Origin: Rhipicephalus microplus
Lineage: Eukaryota > Arthropoda > Arachnida > Ixodida > Ixodidae
Reading direction: 5' to 3'
Length of the DNA stretch: 64,000 bases
NCBI RefSeq assembly: GCF_043290135.1
Contig: NC_134704.1
Coordinates: 23,465,501 to 23,529,500 of the forward strand
The first letter of the stretch is position 1. Each line of letters starts with the position of its first letter. Position numbers and translations under genes: made by a program. The notes beneath the pieces were generated by a model. That model did not search any database, was not told the DNA's origin, and worked only from the letters and a program-made list of their open reading frames with translations. Positions 59,851 to 64,000 of the stretch are shown here, in pieces.

Positions 59851-59858
59851 GGGCTTTC

Positions 59859-60051
59859 GAATAGCGTACGCAAACACTTGCGTACGCTATTCATTGCAGT
59901 CGCTGCCACAGCGCATGCGTCATAATGCTAACCGCCGTTCGCGTTTGCGGTCCGCCCGCAAAAAAAAATTCTGAAATAGCGTGCGGTCCGCAAAGCCTCT
60001 TTGCGGTGAGCAAGCATGCGTCAGCGTTTGCGGGGCCAAACGCTATTCCAA
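59859..60051. repeat. Hairpin and possible MITE with GCGTACGC/GCGTTTGCGG motifs
   Basis: GAATAGCGTACGCAA (59859-59873) is perfectly inverted at 59878-59892 (loop ACAC). Further GCGTTTGCGG motifs follow, and AACGCTATTCC near 60040 inverts the left GAATAGCGT. It lies about 600 bp upstream of the putative SLC41 first exon. It could be a small MITE or a regulatory cluster. Confidence 0.55.
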
Positions 60052-60663
60052 AACTCGGATGACGCCCATACGCTAACGCTACTGCCCACAGTCGATGCTA
60101 ACGCGAGCGATGCTGAAAGGACATAATTGGGGTGATGACGTCTGCACAAGTTGCAAGTCAACAAATTTTGTGACGTCACGTGACATCGTACCTTTGGCCA
60201 TAGGTGGTACCGATCCCGGAGGCACCGCGCAAAACAAGGTGAGGGGCGGATAGTTTGCAATGCTTGCTATCACAGACGCAATGCAAAAGCTCAAGCGTTT
60301 ATGCAGAAAGCTTTCGTAGGGAAAGGGAGTATCAAAACAATGACTGAAAAGATAACGGTGGCTTTCACTCTCAAGTCGTCTTATAAGGCGATTGCATAAT
60401 AGATAGTTGTAGTTTTTTTTTTTTTTTTGCATAGCGTTAGATTGAGCGCTCTCTCCCACCGTCCCGACGCGGGATTTTATGCGGAGAATTTCCTTTCGCC
60501 CTTGACATGGTTACGCACGCGGCGGTGATTACAAGCTGTTACGACAAGGGAAGGAGTACGCCTTTTCGTAGGTGAAGTGGCTATCGGGCGGCTGGATTAC
60601 AGAGGAGGGGCAAATTGCGCGCTTATCTTAATTGGAGCCGCTGCGCGGCATCGCAGTGTGGCC

Positions 60664-60695
60664 ATGGCGGAGCGGCAGACGCGCCACGCATCGAA
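60664..60695 (+). CDS. Putative first coding exon of the SLC41-type transporter gene
   Basis: An ATG in good context (gtggccATGG) opens MAERQTRHAS and runs into a strong donor, TCGAA|gtgagt, leaving phase 2. The next candidate exon (62202-62309) begins with exactly one completing base, so the phases agree. The surrounding 200 bp are CpG-rich compared with the intergenic sequence, as expected near a promoter. The peptide itself has no recognisable motif, so the call rests only on splice phase and position. Confidence 0.4.
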
Positions 60696-61714
60696 GTGAG
60701 TCTCTCATCTCTCTGTTTTGAATGTGTCCGATCGAATCCTCCCAAGCTGTACGTTGACAACACGCGCAATGAAAGTCATCGGTTCTCAATACGTTGTCGA
60801 ACGTAATATAAACTGCGCGATCATGCTTGACTCATCATCAGCTACGTATCAAGGGCGCTGCGTCGTATAACACAGCATCGCGAGCGTCCTCACCCTTTCG
60901 GGAGAGTCGAAACCGCGCTATCTTGTAGCACACTGTATTCTAAACTTTTTACGAAAAATGAACGCGAGCGTGATCTTCTGAGCCCACGTATATACTATAT
61001 ACCTTCAATTTCGCATTTCCTTGATTTCGTGGCTCTCTATGTAGTGAAGTTGCGTGAACGAGATAAAATGAAGAGATTTTAGAAACCTATAAGGGTTGTT
61101 GGCAATCCTTCCGTCTCCCCCATATACTAATCTGCCGCCTGATGAACTGCTGCGCAGTAAGTAAAAGACAACTATTACTCCACCCACGTTACCTACATAA
61201 TCATTTGCGTAGCTAGGGAGCTGGTTAATATGGGGATCCGCTCCCCACACCCTGCTGATTTGGACATTTTGCGTGTTCATCTCCGTACAAGCACGCGCCT
61301 AACCGCTCATAAAGGAAAGTCGCACCACCCTAGCCACCGAAAAGAAAATCTGGCGATGCTCCTGAACATAATTATAAAAAACCCTCGTAAAAATTATTTT
61401 TCCATACTCAACAACAAGATCAGTTCGAAAGGTTTGAGCTCCAATGTTGACTCTCCTGTTACTAACGCTTCATAATTAATTGGGCGTACATACGGAGGGG
61501 TTTTTGTGAACTTTACTGTTTTTTTTCTCTTGGAACGGGAACCGGATTTCGTAGTTCAATAACCTGATAGTTCATTGCGCACCCTATCATTTCAATTGTA
61601 ATCTGTAGTTCTGTCGCGATTTGTAGTGATATCATGCGCATTGCTGCTATTGACCTTCGTGTACTCGTAGCTTATTAATTTGAATTGTATAGATAATAAT
61701 AATAGCAATAATAA

Positions 61715-61900
61715 TAATAAGGTCAAGGGTTTATGTGCTAAAACCACGATGTAATACGAGGCATGCCGCTGTGGAGGGCTGTGGAAATGTTTACCATCTG
61801 TTGTTCTTCTACAGTACACTGTACAGTGTTCTGTACAGTTCACTGACATCTCACTGTACAGAGCTTCAGTGTTTCGCCTCCTTCGAAATGTGACCGGCGA
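61715..61900 (-). mobile_element. SINE 3' part with ATTATT tail
   Basis: In reverse complement: CACAGCCCTCCACAGCGGCA and CATCGTGGTTTTAGCACATA, ending in a TTATTATTATT repeat. This is the tail style of the SINE at 32080. Confidence 0.65.
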
Positions 61901-62201
61901 CCACGTAAATGATTGGATGGTGCTTCTTCTATGATCTCCATAGGGATTGGCAGAATTCATAAATAAATAAATGTATAAATAAATAAAGGCAGGAAGACAG
62001 CCATGTAAGATTGCACTCAAGAGGTGCCATTATTCGGACGACTCATCACCCTCTCCCAGTCTACAAAGAGGTGCGGTGTCTGGAGCCGCCTTCGTTGCAT
62101 TTAGGCGCTGTCGCCGCTGATCCAACGGCACTTATTTTAATGAACCCGGATGAGCAAGCCCGCATGTTGAACATCACCTGAACTGTTTGATCCTTGCACA
62201 G

Positions 62202-62309
62202 CCATCCACGTTATATTTCCAGCTCGATCGAAGTGACAGAGTTGACGGAGTATTTACAGGAAGGAAACGACTTGACGGCCGCGAGCGTCCTGCACATCAG
62301 TGAGCACTG
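62202..62309 (+). CDS. Putative second exon of the SLC41-type transporter gene
   Basis: Acceptor candidates are ccttgcacag (exon start 62202) and atatttccag (start 62223). They are 21 bp apart and both in phase with the upstream donor. The donor is CACTG|gtaaga at 62310. The open frame reads SIEVTELTEYLQEGNDLTAA and then SVLHISEH, a plausible acidic helical cytoplasmic N-terminus. There is no in-frame ATG and an in-frame stop lies just upstream, so it must be spliced in. It leaves phase 2, which fits the acceptor at 63175. Confidence 0.45.
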
Positions 62310-62460
62310 GTAAGAAAAATCCCGTATCGTTTTGATGGCTGACTTCATGCGATATGTGACCTAATTGTGGTTGGCTTCTCGCGGTATGCCCATTTTAGAA
62401 CGTCACCAAATGTATGGGGGTGGTGATGGTGGCGGTGGGGGTATACCGCTACTATTAGTT

Positions 62461-62463
62461 GTG

Positions 62464-62498
<35 letters not shown>

Positions 62499-62499
62499 T
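62461..62499 (+). repeat. GTG/GTA triplet microsatellite
   Basis: Runs of GTG then GTA. It creates a meaningless valine-run open frame. It lies in the putative SLC41 intron. Confidence 0.9.
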
Positions 62500-62889
62500 A
62501 CAGTATCCAAATGGAAATTTGGGGCAATATTTACAGTATGTCTAAGTATACAAATGAAAAATGTGGGACTATATACATCCTTCGAAGCAGCAACAGTGCT
62601 ATTATAGTCCTTATGCGGTGTCTGGAGCTTTTTTTTTTTTTTTTTTTACACCGTGCAGTCAATAGCGCCGTTCGCCGCACGTGGAGTTTTTCTGACGCGA
62701 GAAACGTGGTATGCGTTTCCAGCTCTAGTTGCTGGCGTGCACGATTAAAAAATACTGTCAAGTGAACAAAACAAACAGCGTTTTACAACGGCGTCTTAAG
62801 CTCACATTTCCGAATGTTCTTGGGAAGTGCCCAGCCAGCGAACGGTCGAGAGTGAGGCGCGAGTGGACGGGAAAGCGGGGCGCAGGGAG

Positions 62890-62909
62890 TAGAGAGAGAG
62901 AGAGAGAGA
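62890..62909 (+). repeat. (AG)10 microsatellite
   Basis: Ten AG units in the putative SLC41 intron. Confidence 0.9.
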
Positions 62910-63005
62910 ACGAATAGCGAGAGAAAGAGCAGCGAAGCACTGCACCTACCCTCTCCTACACTCTCTTGCCCCACATGCTCCGGTTGCTATAGCGGTAAGG
63001 ATAAG

Positions 63006-63026
63006 CCCGCCCGCGCTGCGGGCGGG
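63006..63026. repeat. GC-rich 9-bp hairpin
   Basis: CCCGCCCGC is perfectly inverted at GCGGGCGGG with a 3-nt loop, 150 bp before the SLC41 exon. Confidence 0.75.
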
Positions 63027-63175
63027 TGCGTCGGAAGGCGAAACGGTACACCGACAAGAAAAGAACACAAAAGTTTCCTAGCCTCGAGGGAACCTCGAGT
63101 GAACCTAGTGTCCTTTTTTTGGTGGATGTCGAGCATCCTTTTTTGGTCGAGTTTCCGTCAAACTTCGGCTTTTAG

Positions 63176-63491
63176 TGATGGCGACGGCGATGGGTACTGC
63201 TTGGACGCCACCGAGATTCGCATCAAGTCCAGCGCCGCCCGGGCGTCTGCCGGCAGCGGAGACAGCGAGGACGACCTATGGTTCGAGGAGTCCATCCGGG
63301 CCACGGCGCTGCAGGTGTTCGTGCCGTTCCTGGCAGCCGGCTTCGGCACGGTGGGCGCGGGGCTGTTGCTCGACATGGTGCAGCACTGGCCCGTCTTCCA
63401 GAACGTCACAGAGCTGTTCATCCTGGTGCCTGCGCTTCTGGGACTCAAGGGAAACCTCGAGATGACCATGGCGGCTCGTATGTCCACACAG
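63176..63491 (+). CDS. SLC41A: SLC41-type magnesium transporter, exon with first membrane segments
   Basis: SLC41 proteins are MgtE-related plasma-membrane Mg2+ transporters. The exon encodes a charged N-terminal part ([26 protein letters not shown]), then a first membrane helix ([20 protein letters not shown]), [14 protein letters not shown], and the family signature [16 protein letters not shown] and [20 protein letters not shown] is diagnostic of the family. The donor is CACAG|gtgtgc, phase 0. The start was chosen at acceptor ggcttttag because it joins in phase to 62202-62309. An alternative is an in-frame ATG at 63126 giving a 122-residue exon. The rest of the gene lies beyond the window. 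Confidence 0.85.
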
Positions 63492-64000
63492 GTGTGCGGC
63501 AAGCTTCCACATGTATGCGCAGTTTGCACGTGACGTCACAGACTAGTGTACAGTCATGGCGGTCACGATGACGACAGTGCACCATAGTTTCAAACTTATA
63601 TCGCTTTACATCATATTTTCAAGGGGTCGTGACGTGGACGAAGACGGCAGTAGGCATCTTCAAGGTGAAACTATTTGGCCGAACTTGTGACCACGAAACG
63701 GAAAGTTAGACTACAGCAAAACACAGTAAACAAAGATAGCAGTGAGCAGAGCGTCGGCCGTCGATAAACTGATCCGCGGCAAGGTACTACGTCGGCATTT
63801 GTACATGCGGCGTTGAACATTTGAGCATTATGGCTAGTGGGCGCGTTTGTTCTTTAAATCAACTCAGCTGTCCGCGTTCGAGCGCTCAAGCCCAATAAAT
63901 GAGCCCAAGATTATCTCGAACACTCTCAGACTTTCTGGTGTGATTTGCGCTAAGTACTATCTACACGTGCGATGGGCCGGCAACATGAAACACAAAAAAA
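63492..64000 (+). other. Intron of the SLC41-type gene (partial)
   Basis: Follows the phase-0 donor at 63492. I see no further exon, repeat family or open frame in these 509 bp. Confidence 0.6.

Noticed and set aside
62365..62607. Valine-run open frame
   Set aside because: Created by a GTG/GTA microsatellite.
63099..63533. A complete small protein over the SLC41 exon
   Set aside because: The sequence matches only the first membrane segments of SLC41, and a consensus donor at 63492 ends the exon.

Overview
This is eukaryotic, intron-rich nuclear DNA. The conserved protein matches and the repeats point to a hard tick (Ixodida): Ruka-type tRNA-derived SINEs, pogo/Tigger elements, TTAA-flanked DNA transposons and RTE/CR1-type LINE tails. 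The species assignment is an inference. No prokaryotic gene organisation is present.

Two host genes are visible, both on the + strand. (1) The C-terminal part of the host cell factor 1 gene (HCFC1 orthologue) runs from 4354 to 56128. Fourteen exons chain with perfect phase agreement into 1,226 codons plus a stop. In order they encode an Ala/Gln/Thr/Ser-rich region, 13 tandem copies of a Cys-rich 12-residue repeat, an acidic Gly/Pro-rich region, the conserved fibronectin-III pair and a basic C-terminal tail. The Kelch N-terminus lies upstream of the window. The 3' UTR ends near 56715. (2) The 5' end of an SLC41-type (MgtE-like) magnesium transporter gene starts at about 60664 and runs off the right edge.

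Almost everything else is transposon. The introns of the HCF-1 gene hold nested DNA transposons. Three 1.1-kb internally deleted pogo elements (here T2a, T2b, T2c) share the same ends. T2a (5394-12454) has been hit twice by about 3-kb TTAA-flanked transposons (K-A, K-B), and T2b and T2c preserve both empty target sites. A third copy, K-C, sits at 28529-31426. K-B encodes an uninterrupted 621-residue DDE transposase. A larger pogo element, P1 (34300-37817), carries a TTAA element (K4) whose end is duplicated in tandem as a perfect 140-bp unit. The last HCF-1 intron holds a decayed Gypsy retrotransposon (49630-54804) with 124-bp LTRs. Smaller Tigger-type MITEs, SINEs and LINE tails fill the rest.

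The strongest points for follow-up are the 13-copy HCF-1 repeat, which occupies the place of the vertebrate proteolytic repeats; a predicted GC-AG intron; the intact K-B transposase with natural empty-site controls; and at least seven unrelated, near-perfect short hairpins, one of which overwrites Gypsy integrase coding sequence.
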